Shown one piece after another: positions 7,843-16,167 of a stretch of 64,000 nt of DNA. Origin of the DNA: an uncultured Lentisphaeria bacterium (GTDB lineage: Bacteria > Verrucomicrobiota > Lentisphaeria > Oligosphaerales > Oligosphaeraceae). Both the position numbers and the translations under genes were made by a program. The DNA lies in NCBI GenBank assembly GCA_934661755.1, contig CAKUJM010000005.1:25669-89668 (forward strand), read 5' to 3'. Below the pieces are notes generated by a model. The model did no database searches, was not told the DNA's origin, and saw only the letters and a list, made by a program, of their open reading frames with translations. Every line of letters starts with the position of its first letter. The first letter of the stretch is position 1.

Positions 7843-7869
7843 AGGAGCCAATGGAAGGAAGCGATCCTG

Positions 7870-7948
7870 CCCATCCCACCCATCCCACCCATCCCACCCA
7901 TCCCACCCATCCCACCCATCCCACCCATCCCACCCATCCCACCCATCC
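7870..7948. repeat. 9-bp tandem array (CCCATCCCA), about 9 units
   Basis: Nearly perfect head-to-tail copies of a 9-base C-rich unit lie directly after the stop codon of the GH20 gene. A plus-strand frame through it would encode repeated His-Pro-Ser, but it overlaps the end of GH20 and shows no other coding sign. This is a likely length-variable satellite. Confidence 0.85.
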
Positions 7949-7953
7949 CCGGC

Positions 7954-9528
7954 TTATGGTGTCGGGCAGGCGTTCACGCGCTGGGCGTCCAGACGCCGGC
8001 GATGCAACGCCAGCCGACGAATAAAATCATCATAATTGCAATCCGCCTCCGGTCTCCACAACTTCTCCGCCAGTGCGCACGCACGCGGATAGGTCATGTA
8101 TTCTGCGCTTTCAAGATCCGGAATATGTTCAGTCCAAACCGCCCCTTCTGCGCCGATGATCAATTCCCGATTGGCTATCTGTTCGGACACTATCGGGGTC
8201 TCGTAGACCATCTGGCAGGTCTGGACGACTTTGCGGTCAAATGCCGGCGGCTGGGTGGCGGGATCGTCCTGGCAATGGTCAAAATAGAAGCGGGTGCAAT
8301 TGAGATTCACCGCCGTCATTCCGAGCCGTGCGGCGATGACGGCGCCGCGTTCGCCAAGCCAGGCAGTGCAGAGCGTTCCGCGAATCGGAATGCCGCCATC
8401 CCACATCGACGGGATGCGCCCCTGGGACTCGATGAAATCCGCGATTTGGGCCATGAAGAAGTATTCGAGTTCCCGGTATGACTCCAGGCCATTTTCGCTC
8501 ATCAGCCTCTGGGCTTCCGGCAGATTTTGCCACTGTTCGGGAATGACCTCATCCCCTCCGACATGGATGACCTTGGAGGGGAAAAGCTCCATGACTTCCT
8601 TCAGCACATTCCGGAAGAAGTCGACGCAGCGCTGATTTGGATTGAGGACCACCTTTCCGGTGCGCCAAGTAGTCTTGACCCCGGGGGGATTGTCCGGGGT
8701 GCATCCCAAAAACGGATAGGCGGCAATCGCCGCCTGGACGTGGCCAGGCATGTCAATTTCAGGGACGACAGTGATTCCGCGGCGTCCGGCAAAATCCAGG
8801 ATCTTCCGGATATCCTTTTTGGTGTAGTATCCGCCATACGGGATATTGTCCATCACCGGCGGAATTGAGAGATCGGCATGGTCGTTTTCAACAGTTTCGG
8901 AACAGGGGCGGAAGGCGCCGGTCCGGACAAGTTCCGGATACGCGTCAATCTCTACCCGCCACCCCTGGTCATCGGTGAGATGCAAATGCAGGACATTGTA
9001 TTTGTGCTGGGCGGCCAGCTCAATGAAACGGCAGACATCATCCACACTGAAGAAGTGCCGTGACACATCCAGCATCAGCCCCCGCCATCTGAAGGCCGGA
9101 CGATCCGCAATCTCCACGACCGGCAGCATCCACCGCTGTGGTCGCGCCGATCCGGCATAGACCTCCGCCGGGAAGAGCTGCCGGAGCGTCTGGATGCCGC
9201 GAAGCAGCCCGACATGATGCGGCGCCTGCAACACCGCCGACTCCACGGTGATCTTCAGGGCATACTCTTCATCGGCAGAGCTGAAATCACCTTCGCCATC
9301 AGCTCGGTCGTCATCCGCAGCCAGCCGGATTGCACCCGGCGCCGCCTCCCGCCCCCTCTCCACCTCGACGACCTCCACGGCATCGGCCATCGCCGGCGTG
9401 AGATACTCCGCCAGCAGGCTGGCGGCCTTGGCGGCACCGACGCCACCGGCATATTCGATCCTGCCGGAGAAGTCAAAAAAACCGTCACCGTTCCTTATTG
9501 AAGCAACCTGGGGAATCAACGAGATCAT
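7954..9528 (-). CDS. GH20 beta-N-acetylhexosaminidase
   Basis: A 524-residue enzyme that removes terminal beta-linked GlcNAc or GalNAc. Residues 1-145 form the GH20b-type alpha/beta domain and 148-470 the GH20 barrel. The catalytic Asp-Glu pair is D326-E327 in HVGGDEV; WRGLMLDVSRHFF and HLHLTDDQGW are further family signatures. The start at 9528 is chosen because AGGAAGG lies seven bases upstream; a longer frame to 9642 lacks a site. No signal peptide is seen, so the enzyme is probably cytoplasmic and works on imported chitooligosaccharides, glycan or peptidoglycan fragments. It is divergent from the LacI-type gene at 10368, with operator-like palindrome copy 3 between them. Confidence 0.92.
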   Translation of the reverse strand: MISLIPQVASIRNGDGFFDFSGRIEYAGGVGAAKAASLLAEYLTPAMADAVEVVEVERGREAAPGAIRLAADDDRADGEGDFSSADEEYALKITVESAVLQAPHHVGLLRGIQTLRQLFPAEVYAGSARPQRWMLPVVEIADRPAFRWRGLMLDVSRHFFSVDDVCRFIELAAQHKYNVLHLHLTDDQGWRVEIDAYPELVRTGAFRPCSETVENDHADLSIPPVMDNIPYGGYYTKKDIRKILDFAGRRGITVVPEIDMPGHVQAAIAAYPFLGCTPDNPPGVKTTWRTGKVVLNPNQRCVDFFRNVLKEVMELFPSKVIHVGGDEVIPEQWQNLPEAQRLMSENGLESYRELEYFFMAQIADFIESQGRIPSMWDGGIPIRGTLCTAWLGERGAVIAARLGMTAVNLNCTRFYFDHCQDDPATQPPAFDRKVVQTCQMVYETPIVSEQIANRELIIGAEGAVWTEHIPDLESAEYMTYPRACALAEKLWRPEADCNYDDFIRRLALHRRRLDAQRVNACPTP

Positions 9529-9850
9529 GGCGAGCCTTCCTATGCGGGACGCGGCCTTCTCCTGGATACGTACAAGTACAGACAGGAAAACGCCGCGCCT
9601 GAATGTGGGGATTTCAGATGCCGTCCCATGGAGCGCGTGCACGCCCCATGAAGACCAGAGAGGTGATTGCGATGATATTTCTGTCCACGCAGCTGCGCAG
9701 ACAGCCTAGCCTCACGGGACAAAAAAACGCATCTATTCAAATATACTGCCACAATCAGATTCTAGGGAAAGCGCCAATGCCCACAGGCCAAGGCGTCATT
9801 TTCAGCAATACGGCATTTGAATGTAAAAATTACTGAAACAACGCCAAGAT

Positions 9851-9866
9851 GATGTGATATCTTATG
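9851..9866. promoter_or_regulatory. operator-like palindrome, copy 3
   Basis: GATGTGATATCTTATG matches the GATATC-centred motif of copies 1 and 2 at the core and right arm. It lies in the divergent GH20/LacI region. Local autoregulation by the LacI protein is possible but unproven. Confidence 0.4.
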
Positions 9867-9909
9867 AAAACTCCAACAATTTTGTCAAGCAAAATACCGC
9901 TCGTTCAAC

Positions 9910-10047
9910 GAAAATGCCAGCCGTCATTGGCCGCCACCGCGATTGCCACGACTATTGTCACTGCTGCCCCGCTGCGCAATCGATGGCCATTACATTGTCC
10001 GGGTGGTGGGTGGGGGGCGGGAATCCCCTTGTTATAGTAGTCTCCGT
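9910..10047 (+). repeat. three-copy micro-ORF/G-quadruplex element, copy C (diverged)
   Basis: This copy aligns to A and B over its full length without an insertion or deletion. It carries about 17 substitutions, clustered in the first half. The plus-strand frame stays open and ends in TAA; the first ATG is ACG here but the second ATG is kept. Changes in that frame are mostly silent or mild (Leu to Ile, Gly-Gly to Ala-Ala, Thr to Ser). The last 75 bases, including the G-quadruplex motif (10001-10021), are unchanged. It stands between GH20 and the LacI-type gene. Confidence 0.65.
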
Positions 10048-10094
10048 ATTATAACCGGACGCGCGTAACGGAAAGCGCCCGAGCCTTCCGGGCC

Positions 10095-10320
10095 AGAACG
10101 GATAACGGAGGGTGACGGAGGATAACGGAGGATGAACGGGGGATGAACGGGGGATGAACGGGGGATGAACGGGGGATGAACGGAGGGTGACGGAGGGTGA
10201 CGGAGGGTGACGGAGGGTAGCGGGGGATGACAGAGGGTGACGGGAAATAGCGGAGGATGAAAATAGCGGAGGCGGAAAATTGCGGATAGCGGAGAATAGC
10301 GCAGAACGGAGGAATAACGG
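10095..10320. repeat. degenerate 10-11-bp tandem array (ACGGAGGGTGA / GGGGGATGAAC)
   Basis: The stretch is built from variants of a short G-rich unit. About five copies of an 11-base GGGGGATGAAC form and four of a 10-base GGAGGGTGAC form are flanked by looser copies. The reverse complement of the unit (CCCTCCGTT) is tandemly repeated at 29211-29265 and appears more loosely near 18650. It lies just upstream of the LacI-type gene, whose 5' leader may cross it. Confidence 0.8.
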
Positions 10321-10367
10321 GAACACCCTCATCATTGCCAATTGCCCTTGCGATTCAGAAGAAAAAG

Positions 10368-11324
10368 ATGCATAAATCCCCCACCATCAACGAAATTGCG
10401 CAACGGTGCGGCGTCTCGCCGGCCACGGTGTCACGGGTATTGAACCGCCATGCCTATGTATCCAACGAGGTGCGGCAGCGGGTCAGCGCTGTGCTGGAGG
10501 AGCTCAACTACAAGCACACGGCGTTTTCCTCCGGCTATGTCGCGGTCATCCATCCGCCGAGCCAGGATCTCCAGGGGATGCGTCAGGACGTCTATTCGAT
10601 GATGCTCTGCAACGAGTTGTCAATGCAGCTGTCCACCCGCCACTTCCGGGGGATATTCATGTCGTTGTGCGATTACGAGCTCACCTCGGACGAGCGTTTT
10701 TGCGGGGTGATTTCACTGGCCTCTCCCCATCGGCTGCCGGTGCGCAATTCACGCATTCCGATTGTGTACATCAACAGTTTTCCGGAGCGTAGCACCAACA
10801 TATTCCAGGTCGCCTCCGATGAGGACCAGGGCATGGAGCTGGCGATATCGCATCTGGAGAAGCACCGCCATCGCCATGTGGGGTTGCTGTGTGTAGGCGA
10901 AGACTACATGAACAAGGCGCGTCTATCGGCATTTACTGCAGCCGCGCGGCGTCATTCGATGGAGTGCTTCAGCGAGATCGTCCCGTACGCCCACGATCTG
11001 TTCGAGCAATTGGGGATTCTGCTGGACACCGGCATTTCCGCCCTGATTGTCCCCGGCGAGGAGGTCGGGATAAAGGCAACCTACGCCCTGCAGCTATATC
11101 GTCATCGCATTCCGCAGGACCTCTCGGTGATTTCCTGGGAGGTCCAGCGCATCTCGGAATATTGGTATCCGCGCCTGACCACCGTTTCGCAGAATTTCGC
11201 CGAGCTTGCCACGCAGTCGGTAAATATCATCTCGCGATGCCGCCAAAACGAGCACCCGCCATTCCAGGTCTCGGTGCCATACACGCTGATCGAGCGCAAT
11301 TCGGTGCGCACCATGCCGGCATGA
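10368..11324 (+). CDS. LacI-family transcriptional regulator
   Basis: A 318-residue repressor-type protein. The N-terminal LacI helix-turn-helix is clear (TINEIAQRCGVSPATVSRVL, followed by the hinge region ending NYKHTAF), and the rest fits the periplasmic-binding-like sugar-sensing domain (EKHRHRHVGLL; the C-terminal LTTVSQNFAELA stretch). The start at 10368 (MHKSPTINEI) is favoured because it places the helix-turn-helix at the usual distance from the N-terminus; an upstream ATG at 10335 would add 11 residues. It diverges from GH20, so it probably controls GH20 and perhaps the neighbouring glycoside hydrolase unit. The effector is unknown. Confidence 0.9.
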   Translation: MHKSPTINEIAQRCGVSPATVSRVLNRHAYVSNEVRQRVSAVLEELNYKHTAFSSGYVAVIHPPSQDLQGMRQDVYSMMLCNELSMQLSTRHFRGIFMSLCDYELTSDERFCGVISLASPHRLPVRNSRIPIVYINSFPERSTNIFQVASDEDQGMELAISHLEKHRHRHVGLLCVGEDYMNKARLSAFTAAARRHSMECFSEIVPYAHDLFEQLGILLDTGISALIVPGEEVGIKATYALQLYRHRIPQDLSVISWEVQRISEYWYPRLTTVSQNFAELATQSVNIISRCRQNEHPPFQVSVPYTLIERNSVRTMPA

Positions 11325-11363
11325 CGCGCCGGCATGATGCGCGGGGAGGATCGGCCTTTGCGC

Positions 11364-11672
11364 CTACTTGAAGGCCTCGGCAATTGTCGAGAGCTGTTGC
11401 ACCCCGACAAAGCTGTTGATTTTCTGGCCGTCCCGGAACAGCAGCAGCGACGGAATGGAGAGGATGCCGAAGCGCATTGCCAGTTCCTGTTCCTCGTCGA
11501 CATTCACCTTGCCGATTTTGATGCCGGACTCTTCGAGCATTGCGGCGCCATTGTCAATCAGCTTCCCCTGCATGCGGCATGGTCCGCACCAGGTCGCCCA
11601 GAAATCCACCACCCACATGCCTTCCGCGATGGCGGCATCGAAGTCCTTTGAGGTCAGATTCACTATTGCCAT
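11364..11672 (-). CDS. trxA: thioredoxin
   Basis: A 102-residue cytoplasmic thioredoxin that reduces protein disulfides and is recharged by thioredoxin reductase. The active site WCGPC is at residues 28-32, preceded by VVDFWAT, and the cis-proline lies in SIPSLLLF. Length is standard. It lies 44 bases after the thioredoxin reductase gene and is probably the last gene of a moxR-trxB-trxA unit. Confidence 0.96.
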   Translation of the reverse strand: MAIVNLTSKDFDAAIAEGMWVVDFWATWCGPCRMQGKLIDNGAAMLEESGIKIGKVNVDEEQELAMRFGILSIPSLLLFRDGQKINSFVGVQQLSTIAEAFK

Positions 11673-11716
11673 AAGTGCATTCTCCTGTTTTTGATTTTCC
11701 TGGACGCGGGGATGCG

Positions 11717-12649
11717 TCAGCCCTTTTCCCGCAGATAGCGAATGGCGTCCATGGCGGCGCGGGCGCCGGCGCCGGCGGCAATGACCGCCTGATGGTAGTA
11801 TGGCTCGGCGCAGTCTCCGGCGGCGAACACCCCCGGCAAGTTGGTGGTGCTGCGAGCGCTGTCGCTGCGGATAATATACCCGGTGTCATCCAGGCCAATT
11901 CCGCTGCCCTCGAGGAAGTCGGTGTTCGGCTGCACGCCAATGGCGGCGAAGAGCCCCTCGCAAGGCAATTCGCTGACTTCCCCCGTGGCCAAATCGCGCA
12001 CTTGCACGCCGGTCAGGCGGTCGGCACCCAAAAGCGCCACCGGCATGCATTCCAGATGCACCACGATGTTCGGGGTCTTTTGCAGCTGCTCGAGGACGCC
12101 GGGCGTGACATTGAGCTGGCTGCGGCGATGCAGCAGATGGACCGTCTCCGCATGGGCGGCCAGCACCATCGCCTCTTCTGCCGCGCGTTCGCTGCCGCCG
12201 GCGATGGCGACCACCCGTCCACGGTAGAATGCGGCATCGCAGACCGCGCAGAACGACACGCCATGCCCCAGAAAATCCTTTTCGCGCGGCAGTCCGAGGC
12301 TGCGGTGGCGGGTCCCGGTGGCCACAATCACCGCCTGGGCGGCGACGTCCTTGCCGGAGGCCATCGACAGCGTGTTCCGGCCAGGCGCAAAACGCACCGC
12401 CTTCACGGTGTCGTACTCGGTGACGGCGCCGAAATGCGTAGCCTGCTCTTCCAGCGCCGCCATCAGCTGCGGACCGCTGACGGCGCCGGTGAATCCGGGG
12501 AAGTTCTCGATGCGGCTTGCCTGCATGAGCAATCCGCCCGGCATATCGCCGCTGAACACCACGGGCTTGAGGCCGGCACGGGCGGCATAAAGCGCGGCGG
12601 TATATCCCGCCGGCCCATTGCCGATGATTGCGATTTGGAGATTGGTCAT
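11717..12649 (-). CDS. trxB: thioredoxin-disulfide reductase
   Basis: A 310-residue FAD/NADPH enzyme that passes electrons to thioredoxin. The FAD-binding GNGPAG is at 10-15, the redox pair is C134/C137 in FCAVCD, the NADPH site is AGGSERAAEEAM, and the C-terminal FAD motif is GVFAAGDCAEPYYHQAVIAA. It is encoded between moxR (15 bases upstream) and trxA (44 bases downstream), a coherent redox pair. Confidence 0.96.
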   Translation of the reverse strand: MTNLQIAIIGNGPAGYTAALYAARAGLKPVVFSGDMPGGLLMQASRIENFPGFTGAVSGPQLMAALEEQATHFGAVTEYDTVKAVRFAPGRNTLSMASGKDVAAQAVIVATGTRHRSLGLPREKDFLGHGVSFCAVCDAAFYRGRVVAIAGGSERAAEEAMVLAAHAETVHLLHRRSQLNVTPGVLEQLQKTPNIVVHLECMPVALLGADRLTGVQVRDLATGEVSELPCEGLFAAIGVQPNTDFLEGSGIGLDDTGYIIRSDSARSTTNLPGVFAAGDCAEPYYHQAVIAAGAGARAAMDAIRYLREKG

Positions 12650-12664
12650 GGTTCTATGTCGTCA

Positions 12665-13675
12665 TCAACGGTTGGAAGGATCTGCCAATCGGCCCAGCAG
12701 CCGGTCCACGGTCCAGCCTTCGGCACGGGCATGGAAGTTCAGGCGGAGACGATGGCGCATCACTGCGGGAAGCACGGCCTCGACATCGCTCCGGGCGACA
12801 TTGCCGCGGCCGTCAAGCAGCGCGGCGGCCTTTCCGGCGGCAATGAGCGCCTGCGATGCGCGGGATCCCGCGCCCCACTGCAGCCATCTGGCAATTTCGG
12901 GATTGCACCCGGGATGGCCGGGGCGGGTGGCGATGCATTGCCGCACGGCATATTCCACCACGCTTTGCGGCGCCACCACCTCCCGGCAAAGAGCCTGGGC
13001 CTGCAGCAGCTCATCCGCCTGGAACATCGCCGAAAGCTCCGGCTCCGTGGATGCGGTGGTGGCGCTGACCATCCGCATTTCATCCTCCGCCGGGAGGTAG
13101 TCCATCACGATGTTGAGCAGGAAACGGTCAAGCTGCGCCTCCGGAAGCGGGTAGGTGCCCTCGGACTCGATCGGGTTGCGGGTGGCCAGCACCACGAACG
13201 GCGACGGCAACGGCCGGGTGGCGCCGGCAATGGTGACCTGGCGTTCGCCCATGGCCTCCAGCAAGGCGGCCTGGGTCTTCGGCGGGGTGCGGTTGATCTC
13301 GTCGGCAATCACGATATTGGTGAAGACCGGCCCGCTCTGGAACCGGAAATGGCGGCTGCCATTGCCGTCGCCCTCCAGGATTTCGCCGCCGAGGATATCC
13401 GCCGGCATGAGATCCGGAGTGAATTGGATGCGCCGGAACCCCACCCCCAGCAGCCGGGCGATCGACCGTACCAGCTTCGTCTTCCCCAGCCCGGGCAGGC
13501 CGGTCAGCAGCGCGTGTCCGCCCGCCAAAAGCGTGATGAGGACCTGGCTGACCACCTCATCCTGGCCGATGAAGACCCGCGAGAGCTCCCGGCGCAGCAG
13601 CTGCATTTTCCCTGAAATCCGCGCAATCGCCCCAATGCCGTCAGATAAATTGATTGATTTTTCGTCTTTTGACAT
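12665..13675 (-). CDS. MoxR-type AAA+ ATPase
   Basis: A 336-residue MoxR-family ATPase, thought to act as a chaperone that helps assemble or activate metal- or VWA-domain proteins. Walker A is GLPGLGKTKL (59-68), Walker B IVIADEINR, and the C-terminal AAA lid follows. The start at 13675 (MSKDEKSINL) is chosen over an ATG at 13810 because the longer form would run into the promoter and 5' end of ettA. The usual partners (a DUF58 protein and VWA proteins) are not adjacent; instead trxB-trxA follow. The substrate is therefore unknown. Confidence 0.88.
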   Translation of the reverse strand: MSKDEKSINLSDGIGAIARISGKMQLLRRELSRVFIGQDEVVSQVLITLLAGGHALLTGLPGLGKTKLVRSIARLLGVGFRRIQFTPDLMPADILGGEILEGDGNGSRHFRFQSGPVFTNIVIADEINRTPPKTQAALLEAMGERQVTIAGATRPLPSPFVVLATRNPIESEGTYPLPEAQLDRFLLNIVMDYLPAEDEMRMVSATTASTEPELSAMFQADELLQAQALCREVVAPQSVVEYAVRQCIATRPGHPGCNPEIARWLQWGAGSRASQALIAAGKAAALLDGRGNVARSDVEAVLPAVMRHRLRLNFHARAEGWTVDRLLGRLADPSNR

Positions 13676-13769
13676 GTGATGTCGCGTTATGGCATTAAAT
13701 TCTCCCGGAGCCGGCCGCCAAGCCATAAGATAACTTGTTTTTTCAATACCGGAAAAGGAATTCCAGCCT

Positions 13770-15437
13770 ATGCCTCCACAATTCGTCTTCCAGATGCAGG
13801 GCATGTCCAAGTTTTATGGGGACAAGCCGATATTGCAGGATTTCTACCTCTCGTTTTACCTGGGGGCCAAGATCGGCATCGTCGGCGAAAACGGCGCCGG
13901 GAAATCGACGCTGCTGCGGATCATGGCCGGCCAGGACACGGAAATCATGGGCAGCGCGGCCATCACCAAGGGGATGCGGGTGCTGCTGGTGCCGCAGGAA
14001 CCGCAGCTTGATCCGGAAAAGGATGTCCGCGGCAACCTCGAGGAGGCGATGGCGCCGATCCAGAAGCTGATCGACCGCTATGACGAGGTCATGGAGAAGA
14101 TGGGCGACCCCGGCCTGTCCGAGAAGGAGACCGGCAAGCTCAACGACGAGTTCGATTTTCTGCAGAACGAGATCGACCGCCTGGACGGCTGGAATCTCGA
14201 CCATCTGCTGGACGTGGCCAGCGAGGCGCTGGTGCTGCCGCCGGACCATGCCGATGTCACCCGCCTCTCCGGCGGCGAGCGCCGGCGGGTGGCGCTATGC
14301 AAGGCGCTGCTGGCCAAGCCGGATCTGCTGCTGCTGGACGAGCCGACCAACCACCTCGACGCCGAGACCATCGCCTGGCTGGAAAAGACCCTGCGCGAAT
14401 ATCCCGGCACCGTCATCATCGTCACCCACGACCGCTATTTCCTTGACAACATCACCAAATGGATTCTCGAGATCGAGAACACGCGCGGCATTCCGTTCGA
14501 GGGGAACTACTCCAGCTGGCTCAAGCAGAAGCAGGAGCGGTTGCGCCAGCAGGAGAAGAAGGAAAGCACCCGCCAGAAGATCCTGGCCCGCGAGCTGGAA
14601 TGGCTCAACGCCACCCCGGCCGCCCGCCAGAAGCAGAACCAGGCGCGCATCACCCGGTACAACGAACTGGCATCCAGGGCCTTCGAGTTGGAGCGCGACG
14701 AGCTGACCATCCAGATCCCCCCCGGGCCTCGCCTGGGCGACAAGGTCCTTGAGGTCAGGCACCTCAGCAAGCGTTTTGGCGACGGTCCGCAGCTGCTTGA
14801 CGACGTGAGCTTCACCGTCCCCCCCGGCGCAGTCGTCGGCATCATCGGCCCCAACGGCACTGGCAAGACCACGCTTTTCCGGATGATCATGGGGCTGGAG
14901 CAGCCCGACGGCGGCGAAATCGAGCTGGGCTCGACAGTACAGCTCTCGTACATCGACCAGAACCGCGACGAGCTGTCGGACTCCCGCAGCGTCTATGAGG
15001 AGATCACCGGCGGCCAGGAGAACCTCAACGTCGGCGGCAAGGTGCTCAATGGCCGCGCGTACGTGACCAAATTCAATTTCCGGGGCGCCGCGCAGCAGAA
15101 GCTGGTCGGCCAGCTCTCCGGCGGCGAGCGCAACCGCGTCCATCTTGCCAAGCTGCTGCGGCGGGGCGGCAACCTGATCCTGCTGGACGAGCCGACCAAT
15201 GACCTGGATGTCAACACCATGCGGGTATTGGAGAATGCCATCATCGACTTCACCGGCTGCGCGATGGTCATCAGCCACGACCGCTATTTTCTCAACCGCA
15301 TCTGCACCCATCTGCTGCTCTTCGACGGCAATGGCAAAGTCACCTGGTTCCCCGGCAACTTCGAAGACTATGCGGCCAAATACCTGTCAGACGACACGGG
15401 ATATGAGCACCGTCGCGAAAAATACCGCCGTTTCTGA
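13770..15437 (+). CDS. ettA: energy-dependent translational throttle protein EttA (ABC-F)
   Basis: A 555-residue ABC-F ATPase, the same length as Escherichia coli EttA. It binds the ribosomal E site and couples the first peptide bond to energy state. There are two ATPase domains: GENGAGKST and LSGGERRRVAL in the first, GPNGTGKTT and LSGGERNRVHL in the second. The EttA-specific arm and the linker (FEGNYSSWLKQKQERL) lie between them. It has no membrane domain. The nth gene overlaps its 3' end by 35 bases. Confidence 0.94.
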   Translation: MPPQFVFQMQGMSKFYGDKPILQDFYLSFYLGAKIGIVGENGAGKSTLLRIMAGQDTEIMGSAAITKGMRVLLVPQEPQLDPEKDVRGNLEEAMAPIQKLIDRYDEVMEKMGDPGLSEKETGKLNDEFDFLQNEIDRLDGWNLDHLLDVASEALVLPPDHADVTRLSGGERRRVALCKALLAKPDLLLLDEPTNHLDAETIAWLEKTLREYPGTVIIVTHDRYFLDNITKWILEIENTRGIPFEGNYSSWLKQKQERLRQQEKKESTRQKILARELEWLNATPAARQKQNQARITRYNELASRAFELERDELTIQIPPGPRLGDKVLEVRHLSKRFGDGPQLLDDVSFTVPPGAVVGIIGPNGTGKTTLFRMIMGLEQPDGGEIELGSTVQLSYIDQNRDELSDSRSVYEEITGGQENLNVGGKVLNGRAYVTKFNFRGAAQQKLVGQLSGGERNRVHLAKLLRRGGNLILLDEPTNDLDVNTMRVLENAIIDFTGCAMVISHDRYFLNRICTHLLLFDGNGKVTWFPGNFEDYAAKYLSDDTGYEHRREKYRRF

Positions 15438-16167
15438 GCGTCCTGGCGTGACGGCGTCGGAGGAGTCGCGTCGGCGACGGCAGGCGGCGGCGATCTACAG
15501 CCGCCTGTCGCAGGTGATCGACCCGAAGCCGGAGCTGCTTTTCGGCAGCGTCTTCGAGCTGCTCATCGCGGTGGTGCTCTCCGCCCAGGCGACTGACCGC
15601 AGCGTCAATGCGGTCACCCGGCGTCTCTTCGCGCAGTGCCGCACGCCCCAGGATTATCTCGCGCTGGGTCAGGAGCGGCTGGAGGAGCTCACCCGCACCA
15701 TCGGGCTGTACCGTGCCAAGTCCCGGTCGATCATCGGGCTGTGCCGGCAGCTGCTTGAACGCCACCACGGACAAGTCCCGGACCGCTTCGCCGACCTTGT
15801 CGCCCTGCCGGGCGTCGGCGTCAAGACCGCCAACGTGGTGCTCAACGTCGGCTTCGGCCAGCCGGTGATTGCGGTGGACACCCATATTTTCCGGGTCGCC
15901 AACCGCACCGGCCTTGCCTGTGCCAAGACCCCGGAGGCCGCCGGGCAGCTGCTCATGCGGCGGACGCCATCGCAGTATCTGCGCGACGCGCACCACTATT
16001 TGCTGTTGCACGGCCGCTACACCTGCACCGCCCGCAACCCCAAATGCGGCACCTGCCCGATTGCCGGGTATTGCCGTGCGCATACAGTCACCGGCAAAGA
16101 CAGTACATTATGCGCGGGAAACGGGAACGGAGGCGGCAAGCTTGAGCGCAATGGCAATTCCAGATGA
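15403..16167 (+). CDS. nth: endonuclease III
   Basis: A 254-residue base-excision-repair glycosylase/AP lyase for oxidised pyrimidines. The helix-hairpin-helix and catalytic lysine are in LPGVGVKTANVV, the catalytic aspartate in AVDTHIFR, and the iron-sulfur loop is a perfect C-X6-C-X2-C-X5-C (CTARNPKCGTCPIAGYC). The ATG at 15403 lies inside the end of ettA; a GTG near 15448 is an alternative that would shorten the variable N-terminus. The C-terminal tail after the cluster is about 25 residues longer than usual and overlaps the start of the next gene. Confidence 0.95.
   Translation: MSTVAKNTAVSERPGVTASEESRRRRQAAAIYSRLSQVIDPKPELLFGSVFELLIAVVLSAQATDRSVNAVTRRLFAQCRTPQDYLALGQERLEELTRTIGLYRAKSRSIIGLCRQLLERHHGQVPDRFADLVALPGVGVKTANVVLNVGFGQPVIAVDTHIFRVANRTGLACAKTPEAAGQLLMRRTPSQYLRDAHHYLLLHGRYTCTARNPKCGTCPIAGYCRAHTVTGKDSTLCAGNGNGGGKLERNGNSR

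Noticed and set aside
7727..8035. Plus-strand frame encoding His-Pro-Ser repeats
   Set aside because: It is produced by the 9-bp tandem DNA, overlaps the end of GH20 on the other strand, and has no ribosome site or family match.
9958..10341. Minus-strand frame through the 11-bp array and copy C
   Set aside because: Low-complexity translation of tandem DNA; it would overlap the LacI regulator's leader, with no start signal.
11675..13615. Long plus-strand open frame over trxA-trxB-moxR
   Set aside because: It is the GC-rich antisense shadow of three well-defined minus-strand genes and has no recognisable protein features.
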